Part shown: positions 5,196-11,208 of the stretch, piece after piece
How positions within the stretch are numbered: position 1 is the first letter of the stretch
Layout: the number at the start of each line of letters is the position of its first letter
Assembly (NCBI GenBank): GCA_003162235.1
Contig: PMMN01000048.1
Coordinates: forward strand, 378 to 11,585
Length of the DNA stretch: 11,208 nt
Direction: 5' to 3'
From: Actinomycetota bacterium
Lineage (GTDB): Bacteria > Actinomycetota > Thermoleophilia > Gaiellales > Gaiellaceae
The notes under the pieces: model-generated
Database searches by the model: none
What the model was told of the DNA's origin: nothing
What the model saw: only the letters and a program-made list of their open reading frames with translations
Position numbers and translations under genes: made by a program

Positions 5196-5752
5196 AAGGA
5201 CGCGAACGTCCAGAGGAGCGCGGTGAGCGAGAAGCCGTCGTGGATCTCGTTGCGGCGAATCAGCTCTTTCACCTCGTCTTCGGCCATCCAGGCGACGCGC
5301 TCGGTTTCGTCGCCGCTGCTCGGATCGCCGACGTGGCGCGCGCTTGTAGCTGCCAGTACGTAGAAGGCCTGGTCGCAGAGGCCGCTGGTCGGGAAGTAGG
5401 TGCCGATCAAGCGAAGCGGCCCGGGCTCCCAGCCCGCCTCCTCGATCGTCTCGCGGTTCGCGGCTTGCTCGGGCGTCTCGCCGGGGTCGAGCCCGCCCGC
5501 CGGCACCTCCCAACCCCAGCTGTCGGTGATGAAACGGTGGCGGTAGATCAATAGAACGCCACTCTCGGGAACGCGGACGACCGCTGCCGCGACCGCCCGC
5601 GGCGTGCGCACCACGTGGTGCTCGAAGCGAGCGCCGGAGGGAAGCTCGACGTCCGCGAGCTTCAGGTCGAGCCAGTCGCTCTGGTAGAGCGGCCGCTCGC
5701 CGTGAACGCGCCAGCGGGTCACCGGGTCAGGGCCGGGGCTGGGCCGGTGCAT
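5192..5752 (-). CDS. Nudix hydrolase, ADP-ribose pyrophosphatase-like
   Basis: Predicted to hydrolyse a nucleoside diphosphate linked to another group (ADP-ribose or similar) using Mg2+. The Nudix box is complete: GGLDPGETPEQAANRETIEEAGW fits GX5EX7REUXEEXGU, except that Thr sits at the first hydrophobic position. The beta strand before it (VLLIYRHRFITDSWGWEVPAGG) and the following GTYFPTSGLCDQAFYVLAA are typical of the NudF/ADP-ribose pyrophosphatase branch, where 'P.SG..D' lies in the substrate region. Substrate cannot be fixed from sequence. Start is uncertain: ATG 5752 gives 186 residues, TTG 5773 gives 193; the conserved part begins at WRVHGERPLYQSDWL in either case, and neither has a clear Shine-Dalgarno. 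It is divergent from the transketolase operon and convergent with the amidase gene. Confidence 0.9.
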   Translation of the reverse strand: MHRPSPGPDPVTRWRVHGERPLYQSDWLDLKLADVELPSGARFEHHVVRTPRAVAAAVVRVPESGVLLIYRHRFITDSWGWEVPAGGLDPGETPEQAANRETIEEAGWEPGPLRLIGTYFPTSGLCDQAFYVLAATSARHVGDPSSGDETERVAWMAEDEVKELIRRNEIHDGFSLTALLWTFASF

Positions 5753-5773
5753 CCGCACGATGGGCTCGAACAA

Positions 5774-5913
5774 CGCATCTGCTGGAACCTACTGCATCAT
5801 CTGCCGAGCTGGCGAAAGCCCTCGATCATCGACTTACCGACGCCAACCGCTCTGCGCTTCGGTCCTGATGCATATCGTTTAGCAACTGGGTATAGATCAA
5901 CCGTGGGAGCATC
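5774..5913. promoter_or_regulatory. Divergent promoter region between Nudix and transketolase genes
   Basis: 140 bases separating divergent genes, with a locally AT-rich stretch at 5867-5902. TATAGAT at 5891-5897 is a plausible -10 for the transketolase operon, and GGGAG at 5905-5909 is its ribosome binding site, four bases before GTG 5914. On the minus strand TAGGTT (5791-5786) fits a TANNNT -10 for the Nudix gene, implying a very short leader. No convincing -35 hexamers, operators or riboswitch-like folds were found. Confidence 0.45.
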
Positions 5914-7941
5914 GTGACGAATACGGAAATCCGCCAGCAATCGATTCTCGCCTTTCGAACGCTGGCGATGGATGCCGTGCAGAAGGCGAACTCGGGCCAT
6001 CCCGGCACGGCCATGGCGCTGGCGCCGCTCGCCTACCTTCTCTACACGAAGCACCTGCGCCACAACCCCGCCAACCCCGACTGGCCGAACCGCGACCGCT
6101 TCGTTCTCTCGGCGGGTCATGCCTGCGTGCTCCAGTACGCGGCGCTGCACCTGAGCGGCTACGACCTGAGCCTGGACGACCTGAAGCAATTCCGCCAGTG
6201 GGGCTCACGTACGCCGGGCCACCCCGAGCACTTCGTAACGCCCGGTGTCGAGACGACCACCGGCCCGCTCGGGCAAGGATTCGCCAACGCGGTCGGTTTC
6301 GGCATCGCCGAGCGCTATCTCGGCGACTACTTCAACCGCCCCGGTCACGCTGTTGTCGATCACGACACTTACGTGATCTGCTCCGACGGCGATCTGATGG
6401 AGGGAATCACCAACGAAGCCGCCTCGATCGCCGGCCAGCTCGGGCTCGGGAAACTCATCTTCTTCTACGACTCGAACCGGATCACGATCGACGGCGCTAC
6501 CTCGATCTCCTTCAGCGCCGACGATCCCGGTCGCCGGCTCGAGGCGCAGGGCTGGCACGTGCAGTGGGTCGAGGACGCAAACGACCTCGACGAGCTCGAC
6601 CAGACGACCGAGGCCGCCAAGAACGAGCGGCAGCGACCCTCGCTGATCGTCGTTCGGTCGCACATCGCCTACGGCGCCCCGCACCTCGTCGACACCGCCA
6701 AGGCGCACGGCGCGCCGCTCGGAGCCGATGAAGTGAGAGCCGCCAAGATCGCGCTCGGAGCCGATCCCGACAAGGAGTTCTTCGTTCCCGAGGAGGTCTA
6801 TGCGCACATGAGCCAGCTCGAGCGAGGAGCTTCGCTCGAAGCCGCGTGGCGCGAGAGCTTCGAGAGCTGGAGCGCCGCGTTCCCGTCTGCGCGCGAGGAT
6901 TGGGATCACGCCTGGCGCGGCGAGCCGAAGCCCGGTTGGCAGCAGGCGCTACCGGAGTTCGAAAGCGGCGACGGTGCGGGAATGGCTACGCGTGACACCG
7001 GGCGCGAGGTGATGCAGGCGATCGAGCCCTACACGCCGACGATGATCGGCGGCTCCGCCGATCTAGTCGCGTCGGTGCGCACGGAGTTCGTGGGCGGCGG
7101 TCTCTTCTCGTCTACCCACTCCGGCCGCAACATCGCCTTCGGGGTTCGCGAGCATGCCATGGGCGGAATCGTCAACGGCCTCGCTCTGCACGGCGGCATG
7201 GTCAAGCCGTATGGCTCAACTTTCTTGATCTTCTCCGACTACATGCGCCCGGCGCTCAGGCTTTCGGCGCTCGGTCGCGTGCCGGCGCTGTGGGTCTACT
7301 CGCACGACTCGATCGGCGTCGGCGAGGACGGCCCGACGCACCAACCGATCGAGCACTACATGGCGCTCAGGGCGATTCCGGATCTCTGGTTCATCAGGCC
7401 CGCCGACGCCAACGAGACCGTCTACGCCTGGAAGGTCGCGCTCGAGCGCACCGACGGACCGGTTGTGCTCGCGCTGACGAGGCAGAAGCTTCCCGTTCTC
7501 GATCGCTCCGAGCTCGCCGCGGCGTCGGGAGTGGAACGCGGCGCCTATGTTCTCTGGGAAGCGGAGGGTGCGAACGGGCAGCCCGATCTCATCTTCATCG
7601 CCACCGGCTCGGAGGTCGCTGTGACTCTCGCCACAGCGCGGAAGCTGTCCGAGCAAGGAACCCGTCGTCTGCGCGTCGTCTCGATGCCCTGCTGGGAGCT
7701 GTTCGAGCAGCAGAGCGAGGAGTATCGGGAGAGCGTCTTTCCCTCCGCGGTGCAGGTGCGGCTCTCGGTTGAGGCCGGGATCTCGCTCGGCTGGGGCCGA
7801 TGGGTCGGCGAGCGCGGAGCCTCGGTGGCGATCGACCACTTCGGAGCGTCCGCCCCCGGCGGGGAGTTGATGAAGCAGTTCGGCTTCACGGTCGAGAACA
7901 TCGAAGCCCAAGCCCAGGCTTTGCTCGCACGGGTTTCGTGA
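5914..7941 (+). CDS. tkt: Transketolase
   Basis: Thiamine-diphosphate enzyme moving two-carbon ketol units between sugar phosphates (xylulose-5-P with ribose-5-P or erythrose-4-P) in the non-oxidative pentose phosphate pathway. 675 residues, full family length. N-terminal ThDP/pyrophosphate domain: NSGHPG (His29), SAGHA (His69), PGHPEH (100s) and the [17 protein letters not shown] block at 106-122. The metal/ThDP motif is [34 protein letters not shown] (157-190), and KAHGAPLG contains His265. Pyrimidine-binding domain: [25 protein letters not shown] with the activating Glu413, and [14 protein letters not shown] with His476. C-terminal domain: FIATGSEV to [22 protein letters not shown] 5914 is supported by GGGAG upstream. 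It is the first gene of the five-gene sugar-phosphate operon. Confidence 0.97.
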   Translation: MTNTEIRQQSILAFRTLAMDAVQKANSGHPGTAMALAPLAYLLYTKHLRHNPANPDWPNRDRFVLSAGHACVLQYAALHLSGYDLSLDDLKQFRQWGSRTPGHPEHFVTPGVETTTGPLGQGFANAVGFGIAERYLGDYFNRPGHAVVDHDTYVICSDGDLMEGITNEAASIAGQLGLGKLIFFYDSNRITIDGATSISFSADDPGRRLEAQGWHVQWVEDANDLDELDQTTEAAKNERQRPSLIVVRSHIAYGAPHLVDTAKAHGAPLGADEVRAAKIALGADPDKEFFVPEEVYAHMSQLERGASLEAAWRESFESWSAAFPSAREDWDHAWRGEPKPGWQQALPEFESGDGAGMATRDTGREVMQAIEPYTPTMIGGSADLVASVRTEFVGGGLFSSTHSGRNIAFGVREHAMGGIVNGLALHGGMVKPYGSTFLIFSDYMRPALRLSALGRVPALWVYSHDSIGVGEDGPTHQPIEHYMALRAIPDLWFIRPADANETVYAWKVALERTDGPVVLALTRQKLPVLDRSELAAASGVERGAYVLWEAEGANGQPDLIFIATGSEVAVTLATARKLSEQGTRRLRVVSMPCWELFEQQSEEYRESVFPSAVQVRLSVEAGISLGWGRWVGERGASVAIDHFGASAPGGELMKQFGFTVENIEAQAQALLARVS

Positions 7942-7949
7942 AAGACTCC

Positions 7950-7955
7950 AGGAGG
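7950..7955 (+). promoter_or_regulatory. Strong ribosome binding site of rpiB
   Basis: A perfect AGGAGG lies 4 bases before ATG 7960 and 7 bases before ATG 7963. The normal spacing favours the second ATG as the start, making the protein begin MKVAVAFDHRG. Confidence 0.8.
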
Positions 7956-7962
7956 AGAGATG

Positions 7963-8430
7963 ATGAAAGTCGCCGTCGCTTTCGATCACCGAGGCGTCAG
8001 GCTGCGCGAAGCCGTGCTGGGAGCGGTTGTCGCCGCGGGCTGCGATGCGATCGACCTTGGGGTCGAGGACGCGAGCGTCCGCGTCGACTACCCCGACCAG
8101 GCTGCCGACATCGCCGCGGCGATTCGCTCGGGTAGAGCCGAGCGCGGGATCCTCGTCTGCGGCTCGGGAGTAGGGGCGTGCGTGGCGGTTGACAAGATGC
8201 CGGGCATCCGGGCGGCGATCTGCCACGATGTCTACTCGGCCCACCAGGGTGTCGAGCATGACGATATGAACGTCCTCTGCCTGGGTTCGGAGATCGTTGG
8301 CGCCGCGCTCACATCGGAGCTGGTGCACGCCTTCCTCGGCGCGCGCTTCGACGAGAGCGACGAGCGCTACGCCGCGCGACGGCGCAAGGTCGAGCAGATG
8401 GCACGCGATGCGGCCCGGGAACTGGCATGA
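7963..8430 (+). CDS. rpiB: Ribose-5-phosphate isomerase B (RpiB/LacAB family)
   Basis: Interconverts ribose-5-P and ribulose-5-P, joining the oxidative and non-oxidative pentose phosphate branches. 155 residues from ATG 7963. Family motifs: AFDHRG (Asp8, His9), DYPD (42-45), VCGSGVGACVAVDKMPGIRAA with Cys66, the expected general base, and CHDVYSAHQGVEHDDMNVLCLGSEIVG with His99, the residue expected to assist ring opening. Cys66 and His99 fall at the same numbers as in E. coli RpiB. Here CGSGVGACVAVDK replaces the more usual CGTGIG..I.ANK, a mild variation common to distant members. 21 bases after the transketolase stop with a strong Shine-Dalgarno, so it is in the same operon. A sugar-specific relative (allose- or galactose-6-P isomerase) is possible, but the operon context argues for ribose-5-P. 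Confidence 0.94.
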   Translation: MKVAVAFDHRGVRLREAVLGAVVAAGCDAIDLGVEDASVRVDYPDQAADIAAAIRSGRAERGILVCGSGVGACVAVDKMPGIRAAICHDVYSAHQGVEHDDMNVLCLGSEIVGAALTSELVHAFLGARFDESDERYAARRRKVEQMARDAARELA

Positions 8431-8469
8431 AGGCTTTCGACAACAGCAGCGGAGGGTGAGGGGAAAACG

Positions 8470-9582
8470 ATGGCGAAGAGCAGGCTGCAGCAGCTGACCG
8501 AGCTGGGCCAGAGCGTCTGGATCGACTCGCTCTCGCGCGAGATGATCGAGACGGGCGAGCTCGAGCGACTGATTCGCGACGATTCGGTCAGCGGGGTCAC
8601 GAGCAACCCCACCATCTTTCAGAAGGCACTTGCCGGAGGCGACTGGTACGACAGCGAGCTGCGCGAGCTGGCACCTCTCGGCGATACGAGCGAGATCTTC
8701 CTCCGCCTGGCCGAGAACGATGTAACCAAAGCGTGCGACCTGCTCCGGCCCGTACACGAGTCGACCGGCGGTCTCGACGGCTATGTCTCGATCGAGGTCG
8801 ATCCGACGCTGGCTTACGACACCGAGCGCACCTACGAGCAGGCGGTTCGCCTTCACACCGACATCGACCGTCCCAATCTCTACGTGAAGATCCCGGCCAC
8901 GCGCCCGGGGCTGCCGGCGATCGAAGATGCGATCTCGGCGGGTCATGCGATCAACATCACGCTGATCTTCTCCCTCCAGCGCTATGCGGAGGTCGTAGAC
9001 GCCTACGTACGCGGTCTCGAGCGCCGAGTATCAGCGGCTGGCAGTCTCGACCGTGTCAACTCGGTGGCCAGCTTTTTCGTCTCGCGCGTCGACTCCGAAG
9101 CCGACAAGCGGCTGGAGCAGGTCGGCTCGCCCGAGGCGCTGGCGCTTCGAGGCAAGCTCGCTGTGGCCAACGCCAAGCTGGCTTACCGTCACTTCCAGAA
9201 GACCTTCTCGGGCGAGCGCTGGGAGTTCCTCGCCTCCAAGGGCGCGCGCGTTCAGCGCTGTCTCTGGGCTTCGACCTCGACCAAGAACCCGGCCTACCCC
9301 GACACTATCTACGTGGACGAGCTGATTGGCCCCGACACGGTCAACACGATGCCGATCGAGACGGTCAGGGCCTTTCAGGATCACGGGACGGTGCGCCAGA
9401 CGATCAGCGAAGGTCTCGGTGAGGCCGAGCGCCTGCTCGAGCAGCTGGAGGCCGTCGGTGTTTCCTACGATGAGATCGTCGACACGCTCGAGGCGGAAGG
9501 CGTGCAGAAATTCGCCGATTCCTTCGCCGGGCTGGAGACCGGGATCGATAACAAGCTACAAACGCTGGAGGTGGCGCGGTGA
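8470..9582 (+). CDS. tal: Transaldolase
   Basis: Moves a dihydroxyacetone unit from sedoheptulose-7-P to glyceraldehyde-3-P, giving erythrose-4-P and fructose-6-P, through a Schiff base on Lys. 370 residues, the actinobacterial/cyanobacterial long subfamily. Key parts: SVWIDSLSREMI (Asp19), VSGVTSNPTIFQKA (Asn46), YVSIEVDPTLAYD (Glu109), LYVKIPAT with the Schiff-base Lys140, AGHAINITLIFSLQRY, VASFFVSRVDSEAD, RCLWASTSTKNPAYPDTIYVDELIGPDTVNTMP. AGGGG at 8459-8463 is six bases before ATG 8470. The stop codon overlaps the pgi start by four bases (GTGA). In several phyla this same pair is one fused protein. Confidence 0.96.
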   Translation: MAKSRLQQLTELGQSVWIDSLSREMIETGELERLIRDDSVSGVTSNPTIFQKALAGGDWYDSELRELAPLGDTSEIFLRLAENDVTKACDLLRPVHESTGGLDGYVSIEVDPTLAYDTERTYEQAVRLHTDIDRPNLYVKIPATRPGLPAIEDAISAGHAINITLIFSLQRYAEVVDAYVRGLERRVSAAGSLDRVNSVASFFVSRVDSEADKRLEQVGSPEALALRGKLAVANAKLAYRHFQKTFSGERWEFLASKGARVQRCLWASTSTKNPAYPDTIYVDELIGPDTVNTMPIETVRAFQDHGTVRQTISEGLGEAERLLEQLEAVGVSYDEIVDTLEAEGVQKFADSFAGLETGIDNKLQTLEVAR

Positions 9583-10949
9583 GCACGGTTGGAGGAAGCG
9601 ACCTGGTCGCCAGGATTTGGGCCGGCGACGCCTCGGTCTGGACTTCGAGCGGCGAGGAGAAGTGGCTCGGTTGGCTGCAAGCGCCCGAGCACTCGCACGC
9701 CTTGGTGGGCGAGTACCTCGCCTTCGCCGAGCGGGCGCTGGAAGGGGTCGAGAACGTCTTGCTCCTGGGCATGGGTGGCTCGAGCCTAGCGCCCGAAGTG
9801 ATGCGGCTCGCCTTCGGCTCGGCGGCCTTCCACGTGCTCGACTCGACTCACCCGATGGCCGTGCGGCGGATCGCATCCCAGCTCGATCCCTCTTCGACCT
9901 TCGTACTGGTCTCCTCGAAATCGGGCTCGACGATCGAGACCCGATCGCATCTCGAATACTTTTGGGCCTTGACAAGCGAGCACGGCAAGCGCTTTGCTGC
10001 CGTCACCGATCCCGGTAGCGATCTGGAGAAGCTGGCTCGCGAGCGGGGTTTCTTGGCGGTGCTAGCTGGCGAGCCGACGATCGGCGGCCGCTTCTCGGCG
10101 CTCTCGCCCTTCGGCATAGTTCCGGCCGCCTTGATGGGAGTCGATATCGAGCGGTTCCTCTCGCGCGCCGAGGAAATGGCCGAGGCCTGCCACGGAATAG
10201 ACGGCAATCCCGGCCTGGAACTTGGATTGGAGCTCGGGGAAGGCTGGCGCGAGGGACGCGACAAGGTCTGCATTCCCGAGCACGCAAGCGGATTCGCGCT
10301 CTGGGCCGAGCAGCTCGTCGCGGAATCCACTGGGAAACAGGGCAAGGGTCTGGTGCCGGCGCCAGGCGAGCACCCCGGCGACACCGATCGCCAGGCGGTA
10401 GAGCTCAGGCTCGACAATTCTTACGAGCTCGCGCAAGAGTTCTTCCGCTGGGAGTTCGCGGTCGCCGTCGCCGGCGCCTACCTGGAGATCAACCCGTTCG
10501 ATCAGCCGAACGTTCAGGAGGCTAAGGACAGGACGAGCGCCATTCTTTCCTCGGGCGCCGAGCCCGATCTCGAGCCGAGCGGAAGCCTCGACGAGCTCCT
10601 CGCGGCAGCGGGCGCCGGCGACTACATCGCCATCCTCGGCTTCGTCGATCCGACACCCGAGAACGATGCCAAGCTCGCCGCCCTCGCGGAGCGTGCGCGC
10701 ACGGCGACGGGCTGTGTCGTCACTCGTGGCTTCGGCCCGCGCTACCTGCATTCGACCGGCCAGCTGCACAAGGGCGGAAAAGCCAACGGACTGTTCGTGC
10801 AGGTCGTGGACGACCTGGGCCAGGAGTTGGCGATTCCGGGACGCGACTTCGGCTTCCGGCGCCTGATCGGAGCTCAAGCGGCCGGCGACTTCGCGGCTCT
10901 CGAGGAGCATGGACGGCCCGTTATCCGCGTCAGACTGGAGGAGCTATGA
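9579..10949 (+). CDS. pgi: Glucose-6-phosphate isomerase, short form
   Basis: Interconverts glucose-6-P and fructose-6-P, linking glycolysis with the pentose phosphate genes around it. 456 residues, shorter than the ~550 of E. coli Pgi and matching the Pgi half of tal-pgi fusion proteins. Two SIS-type sugar-phosphate domains: GMGGSSLAP (64-72), SSKSGSTIET (112-121) and IGGRFSALSPFG (168-179) in the first; AESTGKQGKG (248-257), EINPFDQPNVQEAK (303-316) and RYLHSTGQLHKGG (388-400) in the second. The Glu of AESTGK and the Lys/His of the STGQLHKGG region are the likely catalytic residues by family comparison. GTG 9579 is within the tal stop; GGAGG at 9567-9571, inside tal, is seven bases upstream. 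The N-terminal VARIWAGDASVW..EEKWLGWL matches the start of the Pgi half of fusions. Confidence 0.93.
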   Translation: MSTVGGSDLVARIWAGDASVWTSSGEEKWLGWLQAPEHSHALVGEYLAFAERALEGVENVLLLGMGGSSLAPEVMRLAFGSAAFHVLDSTHPMAVRRIASQLDPSSTFVLVSSKSGSTIETRSHLEYFWALTSEHGKRFAAVTDPGSDLEKLARERGFLAVLAGEPTIGGRFSALSPFGIVPAALMGVDIERFLSRAEEMAEACHGIDGNPGLELGLELGEGWREGRDKVCIPEHASGFALWAEQLVAESTGKQGKGLVPAPGEHPGDTDRQAVELRLDNSYELAQEFFRWEFAVAVAGAYLEINPFDQPNVQEAKDRTSAILSSGAEPDLEPSGSLDELLAAAGAGDYIAILGFVDPTPENDAKLAALAERARTATGCVVTRGFGPRYLHSTGQLHKGGKANGLFVQVVDDLGQELAIPGRDFGFRRLIGAQAAGDFAALEEHGRPVIRVRLEEL

Positions 10950-11208
10950 AGCTGGGCATGGTCGGTATGGGCCGCATGGGCGGCGGCATGGTCGAGCGCC
11001 TGCGCCGGGCCGGACACGTGGTCGAGACCTACGCGCGCACCAACCCGGAGCGCACTGCGACTTCGCTGATCGACCTGGTCGCCAAGCTGGAGCAGCCGCG
11101 CGTCGTGTGGCTGATGATCCCGGCCGGCGATGCCACCGAGCACGCCTTCACCGAGCTGCTCGGACTGCTCGAGGAAGGCGACATCATCGTCGACGGCGGC
11201 AACTCCCA
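10946..11208 (+). CDS. gnd: 6-phosphogluconate dehydrogenase, N-terminal part (3' end outside window)
   Basis: Oxidative decarboxylation of 6-phosphogluconate to ribulose-5-P. The ATG overlaps the pgi stop (ATGA), with GGAGG at 10937-10941. The 87 visible codons give a Rossmann domain with MKLGMVGMGRMGGGMVERLRRAGH (GxGxxG), LVAKLEQPRVVWLMIPAG, and DIIVDGGNS, the substrate/cofactor motif of the family, where the window ends. These match the short (~300 residue) GntZ/YqeC-type enzyme. After the second strand, YARTNPERTATSL is about nine residues shorter than the usual YDRNPEAVKAL...GA.GA.SL. The Arg of ART may contact an NADP 2'-phosphate, as in the NRT motif of longer enzymes (inference). Confidence 0.92.
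   Translation, partial: MKLGMVGMGRMGGGMVERLRRAGHVVETYARTNPERTATSLIDLVAKLEQPRVVWLMIPAGDATEHAFTELLGLLEEGDIIVDGGNS

Noticed and set aside
7216..8946. Long minus-strand open frame of 576 codons across tkt, rpiB and tal
   Set aside because: It lies antisense to three firmly identified genes. High third-position GC opens such frames by chance, and its translation is low-complexity Arg/Leu/Val-rich with no domain pattern.
1..11208. CRISPR arrays, tRNA/rRNA genes, insertion sequences, phage genes
   Set aside because: No regularly spaced repeats, no cloverleaf with a T-loop motif, and no transposase, integrase or phage proteins were found on either strand.

Overview
The window is a high-GC bacterial chromosome segment. 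Codon use, GTG/TTG starts, an apparent leaderless promoter, a soluble histidine kinase paired with an ANTAR response regulator, and a split tal/pgi pair all fit an actinobacterial lineage. I think Thermoleophilia (Gaiellales/Solirubrobacterales-like) is most likely, but that placement is inference from protein style, not a phylogenetic result.

Layout: (1) 1-930, the 3' two thirds of a type I glutamine synthetase gene. (2) 931-1991, about 1 kb with little coding. It holds two same-orientation copies of a ~157-bp element with imperfect terminal inverted repeats, a strong intrinsic terminator, one small minus-strand gene (PRC-barrel-like) between the two copies, and a long hairpin ahead of the next gene. 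(3) 1992-4264, a compact + strand operon: GAF-GAF-HisKA_2 sensor kinase, ANTAR response regulator, and a NIPSNAP-like small protein. (4) 4467-5195, a secreted zinc amidase of the Amidase_2 fold, convergent with (5) a minus-strand Nudix hydrolase at 5192-5752. Their two stop codons share one CTAG palindrome. (6) 5914 to the end, a tightly packed pentose-phosphate/hexose-phosphate operon: transketolase, RpiB, transaldolase, short-form phosphoglucose isomerase and the start of 6-phosphogluconate dehydrogenase. The last two junctions are 4-nt stop/start overlaps.

How it works together: the sugar operon interconverts fructose-6-P, glucose-6-P, pentose-P and sedoheptulose-P, and feeds 6-phosphogluconate to ribulose-5-P. 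zwf, opcA and pgl could lie beyond the right edge. The kinase/ANTAR pair is a cytoplasmic phosphorelay whose output is expected to be RNA binding and antitermination, not DNA binding. It sits next to a nitrogen-assimilation gene. No clear ANTAR-type tandem hexaloop hairpin was found in the window, so its targets are probably elsewhere.

The most interesting unexplained feature is the repeated element in region (2). Both copies keep the same pairing pattern at their ends, including two compensatory base-pair changes, which suggests a maintained fold (structured RNA or a small non-autonomous inverted-repeat element). No complete new multi-gene system (defence, CRISPR, biosynthetic) is visible; most of the window is ordinary housekeeping.
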